From contig NZ_JABEKS010000002.1 of the NCBI RefSeq assembly GCF_012985205.1, forward strand, positions 434,001 to 498,000: DNA of 64,000 bases, given 5' to 3'. The DNA is from Planctomonas sp. JC2975 (GTDB taxonomy: Bacteria > Actinomycetota > Actinomycetes > Actinomycetales > Microbacteriaceae). Within the stretch, counting starts at the first letter, position 1. The number at the start of each line of letters is the position of its first letter. The position numbers and the translations under genes were made by a program. This document shows positions 7,557 through 16,035 of this stretch, one piece after another. The notes under the pieces are model-generated. The model saw only the letters and a program-made list of their open reading frames with translations. It ran no database searches and was not told where the DNA came from.

Positions 7557-8501
7557 TCAGACGAAGCGGATGCCCTGCTGCAGCCGCGTGCGCAACTCGA
7601 AGAGGGTCGTGCCGTCGGGCCGCGGGGTGTCGGCGACGCCGGTGCGAAGCAGATGGGCCACGACGGATGCCTGCACCGCGACGAGCGTGATCCCTCGCGA
7701 CCGACCCACGACAGTGATCGCCTGCTCGAGGTCGGAATCCGGCAGGACGACGGCCGCGATCGTGAACTTGACACCCGCCGCCCTGCCGAGCGTGCGAGCG
7801 CGTCCGGCGAGCTCGTGAAGCGGCTGCCGCTGGAATCCGGATGCCTCGCCCTGCGGCACGAGATCCCCCCGCCGCACGATCGCCGGGGTCGCCCAGTCCT
7901 CCGACTGCACGGCGAACAGGCCGGTCGGACCGAGCACGACGTGGTCGATCTTCTCAACACGGCCTTCGGAGGCGGCGAGCCTGCCCGTGGCATCCACGTC
8001 GTGCCACACCGTGTAACCGATGCCGAGCGAGGTGAGGGCGCGCGCCGTGTTCTCCTCGGCGATGGCGTCCGCTAGTGCGTGGCGGATCTCGCGCGGCGCC
8101 GTACGGACCAGTGCCGGGTCGTACGGATCCGCAAGCTGCTGCCCGCGTCCGACCCACTCTCGGATGAGCGTCAGGTAGCGCTCCCGGGAGAATCCGCCTG
8201 GATGCCCGTACGCGCGGGTCTGCGGTCGCGACGGCTGCTGCGGTGGGCGCGGCGGTTGCGGTGCCCACGTGTGCTGCGGCTCGCGAACCACGTGTCCGCG
8301 GTCGTATTCGGCGCGGCCCTCCGGCGTTCCGATGACCGCCCACGCGCGCTGGACCGCGACGAACAGCGCGTCGGATCCACCGGTGTCGGGGTGAGCCTGA
8401 CGGAGCATGCGGCGGTAGGCCTTGCGCAGCTCGTCCTGGCTCGCCGATGTCGGCACTCCGAGCACGTCGTACGGCGAGGCGGAAAGCGGGCTGTCAGGCA
8501 T
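7557..8501 (-). CDS. J-domain protein fused to a NERD-like domain
   Basis: This 314-residue protein has an N-terminal J domain (residues 8-70) with YDVLGV, the HPD tripeptide in RQAHPDTGGSD and AYRRM. J domains stimulate DnaK ATPase. A Pro/Gln/Arg-rich linker (75-100) follows. The C-terminal half (about 140-240) resembles a NERD nuclease-related domain, with KIDHVVLGPTGLFAVQS. The usual acidic-x-Lys catalytic pair after this strand is replaced by Gln-Ser-Glu, so nuclease activity is doubtful. There are no Cys-rich or substrate-binding DnaJ domains. It is probably co-transcribed with the DinB-like gene downstream. Confidence 0.8.
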   Translation of the reverse strand: MPDSPLSASPYDVLGVPTSASQDELRKAYRRMLRQAHPDTGGSDALFVAVQRAWAVIGTPEGRAEYDRGHVVREPQHTWAPQPPRPPQQPSRPQTRAYGHPGGFSRERYLTLIREWVGRGQQLADPYDPALVRTAPREIRHALADAIAEENTARALTSLGIGYTVWHDVDATGRLAASEGRVEKIDHVVLGPTGLFAVQSEDWATPAIVRRGDLVPQGEASGFQRQPLHELAGRARTLGRAAGVKFTIAAVVLPDSDLEQAITVVGRSRGITLVAVQASVVAHLLRTGVADTPRPDGTTLFELRTRLQQGIRFV

Positions 8502-8520
8502 CGAGGATTTAGCCTAAGGC

Positions 8521-9591
8521 TTACCGTCCGCCCGACGCTGTGACCGGGGCGGGTCTCATTCGGGTGTCGGATGAGAATCGGTCCGTCGAGGATCGGCCGG
8601 ATGACCGGTGCGTCGTCTCGCCGACGCGGGTCCCCTCGCCGGCGAACGAGCGCCGGTAGGCGGTGGGCGCCACGCCCACCTCACGGGCGAAGTGATGCCG
8701 GAACAGAGTGCCGCTGCCGAAACCGCACGCGGCGGCGATCTCGTCGATCGGGGCATCCGTCGTCTCCAGCAGGAGGCGTGCGTGCAGCACGCGCTGACCG
8801 GTGAGCCACTGCATCGGGGTGACGCCGGTCTCGGCCACGAATCGGCGGGCGAACGTACGTGTTGACATGTGGGCGCGCTGGGCCAGCACGGCGACAGAGT
8901 GCTGCTGGTCGAGGTGGTCGTTCATGTAGGCGAGCACGTCGACGAGCTCATCGCAGTCGGCCTCCGGCACGGGACGGGGAATGTACTGCCGCTGTCCGCC
9001 GTCGCGCTGCGGGGGGACGACCATGTTGCGGGCGATGACGTTCGCGACCTCGCTGCCGAGCTCGCGACGTACCAGGTGCAGGCTCGCGTCGATGCCCGCC
9101 GCGGTGCCGGCCGACGTCACGATGTCGCCGTCGTCGACGAAGAGCACGTCTTCGTCGACCCGCGCGGTGGGATGCCGTCGCTGCAGCTCGTCCGCGTAGC
9201 GCCAGTGCGTGGTGCACGGGCGTCCGTCGAGCAGGCCGGCGGCACCGAGCACGAAGGCGCCTGAGCAGGCGCTGAGCATGATCGCACCCCGTGCCGATGC
9301 CCGTCGCAACGCGTCGAGCAGCTCTGGAGGATACGCATCGTCGGGACGGATGGTCGCCGCCGGCACGGCGATCACGTCGGCGTCGTCCAAGGCGGTGAGG
9401 TCGAACGCCGGTGTCACCGGCACGCCGATCTGCGTCGTGACCGGCCGGCCGGCCTCGACCCCGCAAACCCGGAAATCGATCGGCGGGATGTCGGTGTACC
9501 AGCTGCGATCCAGGCCGAAGACCTCGCCGAAGAGGCCGAACTCGAAGATGGCGAGGTCGTCGATGACGGGCACTGCCACGCTGCGCAACAT
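8521..9591 (-). CDS. GlxA-family transcriptional regulator (DJ-1/PfpI domain plus AraC HTH)
   Basis: This 356-residue protein has an N-terminal class I glutamine-amidotransferase-like domain (residues 1-185), with the nucleophile elbow in LSACSGAFVLGAAGLL. The C-terminal AraC-type double helix-turn-helix (about 225-320) includes AHMSTRTFARRF and IDEIAAACGFGSGTLFRHHF. Such regulators often respond to small metabolites or stress. A TAGACT hexamer lies seven bases before the ATG. It is divergent from the small gene at 9678, with a 10-bp palindrome between them, so that gene is a candidate target. Confidence 0.9.
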   Translation of the reverse strand: MLRSVAVPVIDDLAIFEFGLFGEVFGLDRSWYTDIPPIDFRVCGVEAGRPVTTQIGVPVTPAFDLTALDDADVIAVPAATIRPDDAYPPELLDALRRASARGAIMLSACSGAFVLGAAGLLDGRPCTTHWRYADELQRRHPTARVDEDVLFVDDGDIVTSAGTAAGIDASLHLVRRELGSEVANVIARNMVVPPQRDGGQRQYIPRPVPEADCDELVDVLAYMNDHLDQQHSVAVLAQRAHMSTRTFARRFVAETGVTPMQWLTGQRVLHARLLLETTDAPIDEIAAACGFGSGTLFRHHFAREVGVAPTAYRRSFAGEGTRVGETTHRSSGRSSTDRFSSDTRMRPAPVTASGGR

Positions 9592-9649
9592 GGCAGACAG
9601 TCTAGTGGCGGAATCTTTGCGAGGAGCGTCTCTCTGCCATATAGTGGCT

Positions 9650-9659
9650 GTATATATAC
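9650..9659. promoter_or_regulatory. AT-rich palindrome in a divergent promoter region
   Basis: GTATATATAC is a perfect 10-bp palindrome in otherwise GC-rich DNA, between the GlxA-type regulator and the small gene at 9678. It could be a -10 element, a regulator site, or both. Confidence 0.3.
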
Positions 9660-9677
9660 GAACGTAACGTGAGAGTC

Positions 9678-9908
9678 ATGACAGAGCACACGGCATCCAT
9701 CCCGACCTTCGGTGGACCTTCATCCCGCACCCGCCGCCCGCTGCAGGGCATCGAGCACGGCTACATCCAGCGGCCCGCCCGGCACGAGACGTTCTCGTTG
9801 TGGAAATGGTTCTCGGCCGAGCTCGAGCACAACGGGCGCAGGGCATCCCGCGACAGCGATCGTGCCTACCGCGACCTGCAGGCCGTCCGCGACCGCTCGG
9901 AGTGGTGA
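9678..9908 (+). CDS. Small hypothetical protein, 76 residues
   Basis: I do not recognise a domain. The protein is soluble, basic-to-acidic mixed, with an aromatic cluster IEHGYIQRP followed by FSLWKWFSAELEHNGRR and a charged C-terminus (SDRAYRDLQAVRDRSEW). The ATG at 9678 follows a weak AGAG; a GTG at 9669 is an alternative start. It is divergent from the GlxA-type regulator and tail-to-tail with mutY. Codon use is normal for the window, and an AT-rich promoter region lies directly upstream, so it is probably a real gene. Confidence 0.6.
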   Translation: MTEHTASIPTFGGPSSRTRRPLQGIEHGYIQRPARHETFSLWKWFSAELEHNGRRASRDSDRAYRDLQAVRDRSEW

Positions 9909-9957
9909 GAACCCGGCCGCTCGCTCGAGCAGCTGGTCCGACGGCCCGATCGTCCGC

Positions 9958-10854
9958 TCAGTCAGGCAGGGAGAGCCCGTCCGGCCCGGACGCCACGAGT
10001 CCGTCGGAGAGCAGTCCGGAGAGCGCACGGTCCCGCTGCGTCGCCTCCGGCCAGAGCGGCTCGAGCTCCTCGGTCGACAGGGGTCTTCGAGCCGACCCGA
10101 GCGCCCGCAGAAGGATGCCGCGCGCCTGCCTGTCGCTTCCCTCGTACCGCTTCTGCACGGCCCGTCTCGCGCCCAGGTAAGCGGGTGCACCCGCCCCGCG
10201 CCACGCGCACAGGTCGGCGACCGGGCACGCGTCGCAACGCGGTGAACGCGCCGTGCACACGACGGCCCCGAGTTCCATCGCCGCGGCGTTGAACACACGC
10301 GCCTCGGACGGATCGGCCGGGAGCACGGCATCCATCGCCGCCAGGTCGCGCCGCGCGTTCGGCGGTGCGGGCTCGCCCTGACCGTCGACGCAGCGGGCCA
10401 GCACGCGGCGCACATTCGTGTCGACCACGGGGTGCCGCTCGCCGTACGCGAAGGCCGCGACCGCTCTCGCCGTGTAGTCGCCGATGCCAGGAAGCGCCAG
10501 CAGCGCGTCGACGTCCCTGGGCACGACGCCCCCGTGGCTCTCCGTGATCGCCGTCGCGCAGGCGTGCAAGCGGAGCGCGCGACGCGGATATCCGAGCCCC
10601 GCCCAGGCGCGGATCGCCTCGGACTGCGGCGTCGCGGCGAGGTCCGCCGGGGTCGGCCAGCGATCCAGCCATTCCCTCAACCGAGGGATCACGCGCACCA
10701 CGGGCGTCTGCTGCAGCATCACCTCGCTGACGAGGATGCCCCATGCACCGAACCCGGGCCGCCGCCACGGCAGATCGCGCGCTTCGAGCCGGAACCAGGC
10801 ATTGAGAGAGCGCGTCAGCTCCGCTGCGGATGCCGCCTCGCTCACCGTCTGCAT
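9958..10854 (-). CDS. mutY: A/G-specific adenine DNA glycosylase
   Basis: This 298-residue protein removes adenine mispaired with 8-oxoguanine. LVSEVMLQQTPV holds the catalytic Glu, LPGIGDYTARAV is the helix-hairpin-helix, VDTNVRRV supplies the catalytic Asp, and CTARSPRCDACPVADLC is the 4Fe-4S cluster loop with spacing C-x6-C-x2-C-x5-C. The start chosen (10854) has GGAG upstream; a longer frame to 10902 has no ribosome-binding site. The C-terminal region is short, about 80 residues, compared with the NUDIX-like domain of Escherichia coli MutY, which is common in actinobacteria. Confidence 0.96.
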   Translation of the reverse strand: MQTVSEAASAAELTRSLNAWFRLEARDLPWRRPGFGAWGILVSEVMLQQTPVVRVIPRLREWLDRWPTPADLAATPQSEAIRAWAGLGYPRRALRLHACATAITESHGGVVPRDVDALLALPGIGDYTARAVAAFAYGERHPVVDTNVRRVLARCVDGQGEPAPPNARRDLAAMDAVLPADPSEARVFNAAAMELGAVVCTARSPRCDACPVADLCAWRGAGAPAYLGARRAVQKRYEGSDRQARGILLRALGSARRPLSTEELEPLWPEATQRDRALSGLLSDGLVASGPDGLSLPD

Positions 10855-10918
10855 CGCTCCAGCGTACGGAGCTGTGCGGGCTCGCGCCGACCCGGGCCGC
10901 ACACTTTAGGCTTGCGGC

Positions 10919-11605
10919 ATGCAACTGGCGACCACTCCGCGCACCGCGTTCCTGCGCGACCTCCGTGCCGAGATCGTGCACAACTATCCGGCCGGGCGGG
11001 TCGTCATCGCCATCGACGGCGCAGAGGGGTCGGGAACCGCGGAGTTCGGCGACGACCTGGCAGCCGTCTACCGCGAAGCAGGTACGGACACGGCGCGTGC
11101 ATCGATGCGCGACTTCCACCTGCCGAGGGCCACCAGGCACGAGCACGGTCGGGCGGATCCAGGTGACTACTACGAGCGGTCCTTCGACTATGCGACGCTG
11201 CGTCGCGTGCTGATCGATCCGTTCCGTCTCGGCGGATCGACCGGCTTCCAGACGCGTGCGTTCGACGTGACGCGGGACGCACCCGTCGTCTCCGAGTGGC
11301 AGACCGGTCCCGCGGACATCGCGCTCATCATCGACGGGCCGTTCCTGCTGCGTCCGGAAATCAGCGGCGCCTGGAACTTCTCGGTGCTCCTCGACGTTCC
11401 GCTCGCGGAGGCGTACGCGCGACTCGCGGCGAGTCAGGGCAGGGATCCGGACCCCGAGGCACAGTCCAACGCCCGCTATGTCGGCGGTTGGCGGCGCTAC
11501 GGCGCTGAGGTCGAGCCGCAGTACCTCGCGTCGGCGGTGGTGGATGCCGTCGACCCGGCGCATCCGCTCAGGGAGTACCCGGACACGGGGTGCGCCTGCT
11601 TCTGA
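10919..11605 (+). CDS. Uridine-kinase-like P-loop protein with altered Walker A
   Basis: This 228-residue protein has the layout of actinobacterial uridine kinase-like proteins: VVIAIDGAEGSGT at residues 28-40, a DFHLPR substrate loop (about 63), a long DYYERSFDYATLRR region and IALIIDGPFLLRPE (Walker B-like). The P-loop reads G-A-E-G-S-G-T-A where G-x-x-G-x-G-K-S/T is expected, so the phosphate-binding lysine is missing. Phosphotransfer is therefore unlikely or needs a substitute lysine. The C-terminus ends GCACF. TAGGCT (10907-10912) sits six bases before the ATG, indicating a leaderless mRNA. Confidence 0.75.
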   Translation: MQLATTPRTAFLRDLRAEIVHNYPAGRVVIAIDGAEGSGTAEFGDDLAAVYREAGTDTARASMRDFHLPRATRHEHGRADPGDYYERSFDYATLRRVLIDPFRLGGSTGFQTRAFDVTRDAPVVSEWQTGPADIALIIDGPFLLRPEISGAWNFSVLLDVPLAEAYARLAASQGRDPDPEAQSNARYVGGWRRYGAEVEPQYLASAVVDAVDPAHPLREYPDTGCACF

Positions 11606-11686
11606 GTGCCGAACGGCACCGTGCCCGCCACGACGACCTCGAGCCCGACACGACCAGCATGACCGCGACGTGACGTCGTCGCAGGC

Positions 11687-12682
11687 TCAGCGCAACGGGA
11701 GAACTGATGCCTCTTCCCGGCTCAGATACCCCTCGGTCGATTCGAGCCGGTGCATGGCATCGACGATCGCGGCGTTCACGGGAGCGCTGCGTCCGATCGC
11801 CTGTGCCGCTCGCACGACGGCGCCGTTGAGGTAGTCGATCTCGGTGGTGCGTCCACGTCGGCGACTCTGCAGCGTCGACCCGAGGTTCGGCACCGGACCC
11901 ATGCGGCGCGCCATGAGCGCGGGCAGCGCATGTGCGGCCCCGAGGGGGAGTGACGAGAAGACCCGCAGCAGCGGGTCGCTCAACCCCTGAACGTTCGCGT
12001 AGCGCACGCCTGAGGCGAGCCCGATCCGCACGGTCTCGCGCATCGACGCGGTCACCACGCGCCCGAGCTCTCTATCGCGAATGGTCTCCTGCACGCTGAG
12101 GCCGGTGAGCGCAGGTATGGCGTTCACCATGTTGACAACGAGCTTCGACCACTGGGCGCCGAGGAAGTTGCTGGTCGCGACGGTCGGCATGACCGTGCCG
12201 AGAAGGGAGGCCGCGGCGCGGGCGGCATCCGTCGGCTCACCCGGTCCGTCGCCGAGGTAGGTGCTGCCTGTCGCCGTGACCGTGACGTGGCCCGGCTCCA
12301 CGTACTGCGAGGCGTAGAGGGCGAGCCCGCCGACGAGCTCCGAGTCCGGCAGGAAGCCGGTCGCCACCTCGAGCGCGTCGAGTCCGTTCTGCACGACCAC
12401 GACCGTGATGCCGCGCAACAGCTCGGCGTTCTCGTCCAGAGCGGATGCCGCGTCCTGCGCCTTCGTGCACACGAACGCGAGCTGGGGTGCGGCCTCGAGC
12501 CGCTCCGACGCCTCGATGCGGGCGAGGTGATCGCCCCACGCGCCGTCGAACCTGAGGCCGTTCTCGCGGATGGCGGCCAGGCCATCGCCCCGTGCGGTCA
12601 CGGCGACCTCGTGCCCTGCCCGATCCAGGAGAGCGGCGATCGTGCCGCCGATGGCCCCTGCCCCGATGATGCCGATCCGCAT
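11687..12682 (-). CDS. Ketopantoate reductase-like 2-dehydropantoate reductase family protein
   Basis: This 331-residue protein has an N-terminal Rossmann fold (GAGAIGGTIAALL, residues 7-19) and the PanE/ApbA C-terminal helical domain. KAQDAASAL and VVVVQNGLDALE are the conserved substrate-side segments, and WSKLVVNMVNAIPALTGL carries the family Lys and Asn. Members reduce 2-dehydropantoate in coenzyme A synthesis, but many paralogues act on other 2-ketoacids. No panB or panC is nearby, so the substrate is uncertain. TAAGCT lies six bases before the ATG on the minus strand (12694-12689). Confidence 0.85.
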   Translation of the reverse strand: MRIGIIGAGAIGGTIAALLDRAGHEVAVTARGDGLAAIRENGLRFDGAWGDHLARIEASERLEAAPQLAFVCTKAQDAASALDENAELLRGITVVVVQNGLDALEVATGFLPDSELVGGLALYASQYVEPGHVTVTATGSTYLGDGPGEPTDAARAAASLLGTVMPTVATSNFLGAQWSKLVVNMVNAIPALTGLSVQETIRDRELGRVVTASMRETVRIGLASGVRYANVQGLSDPLLRVFSSLPLGAAHALPALMARRMGPVPNLGSTLQSRRRGRTTEIDYLNGAVVRAAQAIGRSAPVNAAIVDAMHRLESTEGYLSREEASVLPLR

Positions 12683-12815
12683 CCGGTCAGCTTAGGGCTC
12701 GCGAGAGGCGTGCCTGCGCGGAGGCAGAGGAAGCGCATCCGCTGGAGGTGGCCGAGGCGGACCCGGTGCCCGTGCCGGCCGTGCGAGGCGGTGGGCACGG
12801 GCACCTGTGCCGCGA

Positions 12816-14300
12816 TCAACCGATGGACGCGCCGGCGGTGACTTCGTCGAGATCCTCGGCCTCGGCGGCGAGCTCGCTGGTCTGCGCAGTGCGCTCGACC
12901 TTCCGTTCCGGTCGTCCGACAGGGAGGAACAGGGCGATGACGGCGGCTCCCGCAAGCACCGACGCTCCCACGATGACGGCGGGGATCGCTGCGCTCACGT
13001 AGCCGGTCGGCGTCAGAGTTCCGCCCGCGCCCATGAACACCGCGGTGAGCACTGCGACGCCGAGGGAGACGCCGATCTCTCGCAGGGTGGCGTTCGTGCC
13101 GGAGGCCTTCGCGTGGTCCTTCTCGCCGAACCCGGCGAGCACGGCCGTCGAACTCGGCGCGAAGACGAGTCCCATGCCGATGCCGGCCAGCAGGAACGGG
13201 GCCACCATCGCGGAGTACGGCTCGTCGGGAGCGATGACCGCTGCCAGCCAGAACATCGCGACCGCCTGGAAGACGAGTCCGACGACGATGGGCAGGCGGG
13301 TGCCGAAGCGCGGAACGATGACAGCGCCGGTCAACGGTGCGATGACCATCGGCGCGAGGGTCCACGGCATGGTCATGAGTCCCGCCTCCAGCGCGGTGTG
13401 GCCCTGCACCACCTGCAGGAACTGGATCAGGATGAAGACGGCTCCGAAGATCCCGAAGCTGAAGGTCACGCCAACCAGATTCGCGACCGAGAAGCTCCGG
13501 TTGCGGAACAGTCCGAGCGGAAGCAGCGGAGCGGTCGCCCTGGATTCCCACCAGACGAATCCGAGCAGAAGGACACCGCCGCCGATCAGCGCGGCCAGCA
13601 CCTCGCCGCTGTCCCAGCCCGCGTCGTTGCCGCGGACGATGCCGAACACGACGGCGAAGACCCCGACACCGACGAGCACCACGCCGAGCACGTCGGCCCG
13701 CAGCCTGGCACCGAACGAGTTGGGCAGTGCGAGGAGTGCGAGCGGCAGGGCGATGATCCCCACCGGCACGTTGATCCAGAAGATGGCCTGCCAGTTCCAG
13801 CCCTGCACGATCGCGCCGCCGATCAGCGGTCCGAGAGCGACGCCGAGGCCGGAGATCCCGCCCCAGATGCCGATCGCTGCGGGACGGATGCGCTCGCTCA
13901 CCGATCCGGCGAGGAGCGTGAGCGACAGCGGCATGACGGCTGCCGCTCCCGCTCCCTGGATGGCGCGGAACATGATCAGCTCGCCGGGGGAGGTGGCCAA
14001 CGCCGCCGCGGCGCTAGCGAGGGTGAAGACGCCGAGTCCGACGACGAAGACGGTGCGCCTGCCGAGCCGATCGCCGAGGGCGACGGCGAGCAGGATGAAC
14101 GTCGCGAACGAGAGGCTGTAGGCGTTCACGACCCACTGCAGCTCCTCGATCGAGGCCTTCAGATCCATGGCGATCCTCGGCAGCGCGTTCGTGACGACCA
14201 AGTTGTCGAGCGTCGCCATGAACATGGGCAAGGATGCCGCCAGGATGGCGAGCCAGGTGGGCACCCGCCTGCGTGGTGCCGCCGCGATCTCTGCGGTCAT
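12816..14300 (-). CDS. DHA2-type MFS multidrug efflux transporter
   Basis: This 494-residue protein has about 14 predicted transmembrane helices. The N-terminal segment LPMFMATLDNLVVTNALPRI matches the DHA2 motif (LDxTVVNVALP), LGDRLGRRTVFVVGL is motif A, and GAGAAAVMPLSLTLL follows in helices 4-5. It should export drugs or metabolites by proton antiport. The ATG at 14300 follows GAGAGGG. It is divergently transcribed from a TetR regulator with two near-identical operators between them, a classic efflux pump/repressor pair. Confidence 0.93.
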   Translation of the reverse strand: MTAEIAAAPRRRVPTWLAILAASLPMFMATLDNLVVTNALPRIAMDLKASIEELQWVVNAYSLSFATFILLAVALGDRLGRRTVFVVGLGVFTLASAAAALATSPGELIMFRAIQGAGAAAVMPLSLTLLAGSVSERIRPAAIGIWGGISGLGVALGPLIGGAIVQGWNWQAIFWINVPVGIIALPLALLALPNSFGARLRADVLGVVLVGVGVFAVVFGIVRGNDAGWDSGEVLAALIGGGVLLLGFVWWESRATAPLLPLGLFRNRSFSVANLVGVTFSFGIFGAVFILIQFLQVVQGHTALEAGLMTMPWTLAPMVIAPLTGAVIVPRFGTRLPIVVGLVFQAVAMFWLAAVIAPDEPYSAMVAPFLLAGIGMGLVFAPSSTAVLAGFGEKDHAKASGTNATLREIGVSLGVAVLTAVFMGAGGTLTPTGYVSAAIPAVIVGASVLAGAAVIALFLPVGRPERKVERTAQTSELAAEAEDLDEVTAGASIG

Positions 14301-14340
14301 GATGCAGTCCCTCTCGTTAGGGTGAAGACTGAGTGGGTGA

Positions 14341-14387
14341 TGTAATCGAATGATTACAAGATGGACAGTAGTAATCGACTGATAACA
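14341..14387. promoter_or_regulatory. Twin TetR-type operators between efflux pump and regulator
   Basis: TGTAATCGAATGATTACA (14341-14358) is a 7-bp inverted repeat with a 4-base spacer. AGTAATCGACTGATAACA (14370-14387) is a second copy with one arm mismatch. The centres are 29 bp apart and the second copy ends on the A of the TetR start codon. This arrangement would repress both divergent genes and block the TetR start. Confidence 0.75.
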
Positions 14388-15115
14388 TGTCAAGCATGAC
14401 CAGCGAATCCGACCGCGTCGCCGATGCCGCGCTCGAGTCCGAGCAGGCGACCGACGTGCCGACCAAGCAGGAGCGCGTGCCGGCCGCGGTGCGGCGGGAG
14501 CAGATCCTGGAGGCCGCGAGCCACGTCTTCGGCGAACGCGGCTACGTCGGCGCCACCACCGATCAGGTCGCACGGGCGGCGGGCATCAGCCAGCCGTACG
14601 TGGTGCGCATGTTCGGATCGAAGGAGAACCTGTTCGCAGCGGTGCTGGATCGCGCGCTCGACAAGCTCATGGAGGCCTTCCACGGCGCCCTTGCGGAGAC
14701 CGACGACATCGACGACCGCACTGTGGTGACCACACGCCTCGGTGCCGCGTACGCCGACCTCATCAGCGACCGCGGCATCCTGCTCTCCCTCATGCAGGGG
14801 TTCATCTCCGGGCACGATGCCGTGATCGGGGCGAAGGCGCGAAGCGGATTCCTCGCCATCTACCAGTTGCTGCGCGACGAGGCAGGCATGGAGCCGGACG
14901 AGATCGTGGACTTCCTCGCGCACGGCATGCTGTTCAACACCCTGATCGCCATGCACATGGTCGACGAGTTCGGCTCGGACGACCCGTGCATCCGCGAGTT
15001 GCTCACGCACACGTTCCGCACCAAGCTGGACATCGTGGTGAACACGGTGACCGGTATCTCCGCTTCGGAAGCGCACGCTGCTGCGATGGCGTCGCACGCG
15101 CGGGCGACCGCGTGA
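14387..15115 (+). CDS. TetR-family transcriptional repressor
   Basis: This 242-residue protein has a TetR DNA-binding domain at residues 35-85 (REQILEAASHVFGERGYVGA, TTDQVARAAGISQPYVVRMF). A mostly helical ligand-binding domain follows. Its N-terminus has a 30-residue acidic extension; an alternative ATG is four codons in. It probably represses the divergent DHA2 transporter. Its stop overlaps the truB GTG (GTGA), so truB is translationally coupled to a drug-responsive regulator, which is unusual for a tRNA-modification gene. Confidence 0.92.
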   Translation: MSSMTSESDRVADAALESEQATDVPTKQERVPAAVRREQILEAASHVFGERGYVGATTDQVARAAGISQPYVVRMFGSKENLFAAVLDRALDKLMEAFHGALAETDDIDDRTVVTTRLGAAYADLISDRGILLSLMQGFISGHDAVIGAKARSGFLAIYQLLRDEAGMEPDEIVDFLAHGMLFNTLIAMHMVDEFGSDDPCIRELLTHTFRTKLDIVVNTVTGISASEAHAAAMASHARATA

Positions 15116-16035
15116 GCGCACCGAACGGCATCCTCGTAGTCGACAAACCGGGGGAGTGGACCAGCCACGACGTCGTCGCGCGCGTGCGCCGTCTCGCCGG
15201 AACCCGCAAGGTCGGCCACGCGGGAACGCTCGACCCGATGGCCACTGGGGTGCTGATCCTCGGACTGGGACCGTCGACTCGTCTGCTCACGTACATCGTG
15301 GGGGCCGACAAGGAGTATCTGGCGACCGTGCGCCTCGGGGCTTCCACGACGACGGACGACGCGGAGGGCGAGAACCTCGGCTGGGCTCCGGCGGCCCGGG
15401 TGCGGGCGATCACGCCCGACCGACTCGCGGCGGCCGTCGCCCATCTCACCGGCGAGATCGACCAGGTGCCGTCGAGCGTGTCCGCCATCAAGGTCGACGG
15501 CAAGCGCGCGTACGCGAAGGTCCGCGTGGGCGAACAGGTCGAGTTGAAGGCCCGGCCCGTCACCGTTTCGGAGTTCGAGGTGCTCGACACGCGCGAGGCG
15601 TCCGTCGGTGACGCCCTCGCTCTCGACGTCGATGTGCGGGTCGTGTGCTCGTCGGGCACCTACGTGCGTGCCCTCGCGCGCGACCTGGGTGTCGCGCTGC
15701 TCACCGGCGGCCACCTGACCGCACTGCGGCGCACGCGCGTCGGACCGTTCGCCGTGACGGATGCTCGCCCCCTCGAGAACCTCGACGTCGCCCAGACACT
15801 CATCGCGCCGGCCGATGCGGCATCCGCACTCTTCCCCGTGCTCGCGCTCTCTGCAGAGCAGGCCACCGACCTCGGTCACGGCAAGCGGATCGGGGTCGAC
15901 GCACCGGATGCGGACACCGCAGCGGCCGTCGCTCCTGACGGCCGACTGGTCGGGCTGGCCGCGGTACGCACGGGATCCGCCCGCACGATCGTGAACTTCC
16001 CCGACGCGGGACAGCAGGAACAGGAGTCCCGTTGA
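15112..16035 (+). CDS. truB: tRNA pseudouridine(55) synthase
   Basis: This 307-residue enzyme makes pseudouridine 55 in the T-loop of tRNAs. The catalytic Asp is residue 41 in KVGHAGTLDPMATGVL. Other family blocks are the VDKPGEWTSHDVV start, QVPSSVSAIKVDGKRAYA and SSGTYVRALARDLG. The GTG start overlaps the TetR stop. The next gene's TTG overlaps the truB stop (TTGA), so there is tight coupling on both sides. Confidence 0.97.
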   Translation: MSAPNGILVVDKPGEWTSHDVVARVRRLAGTRKVGHAGTLDPMATGVLILGLGPSTRLLTYIVGADKEYLATVRLGASTTTDDAEGENLGWAPAARVRAITPDRLAAAVAHLTGEIDQVPSSVSAIKVDGKRAYAKVRVGEQVELKARPVTVSEFEVLDTREASVGDALALDVDVRVVCSSGTYVRALARDLGVALLTGGHLTALRRTRVGPFAVTDARPLENLDVAQTLIAPADAASALFPVLALSAEQATDLGHGKRIGVDAPDADTAAAVAPDGRLVGLAAVRTGSARTIVNFPDAGQQEQESR

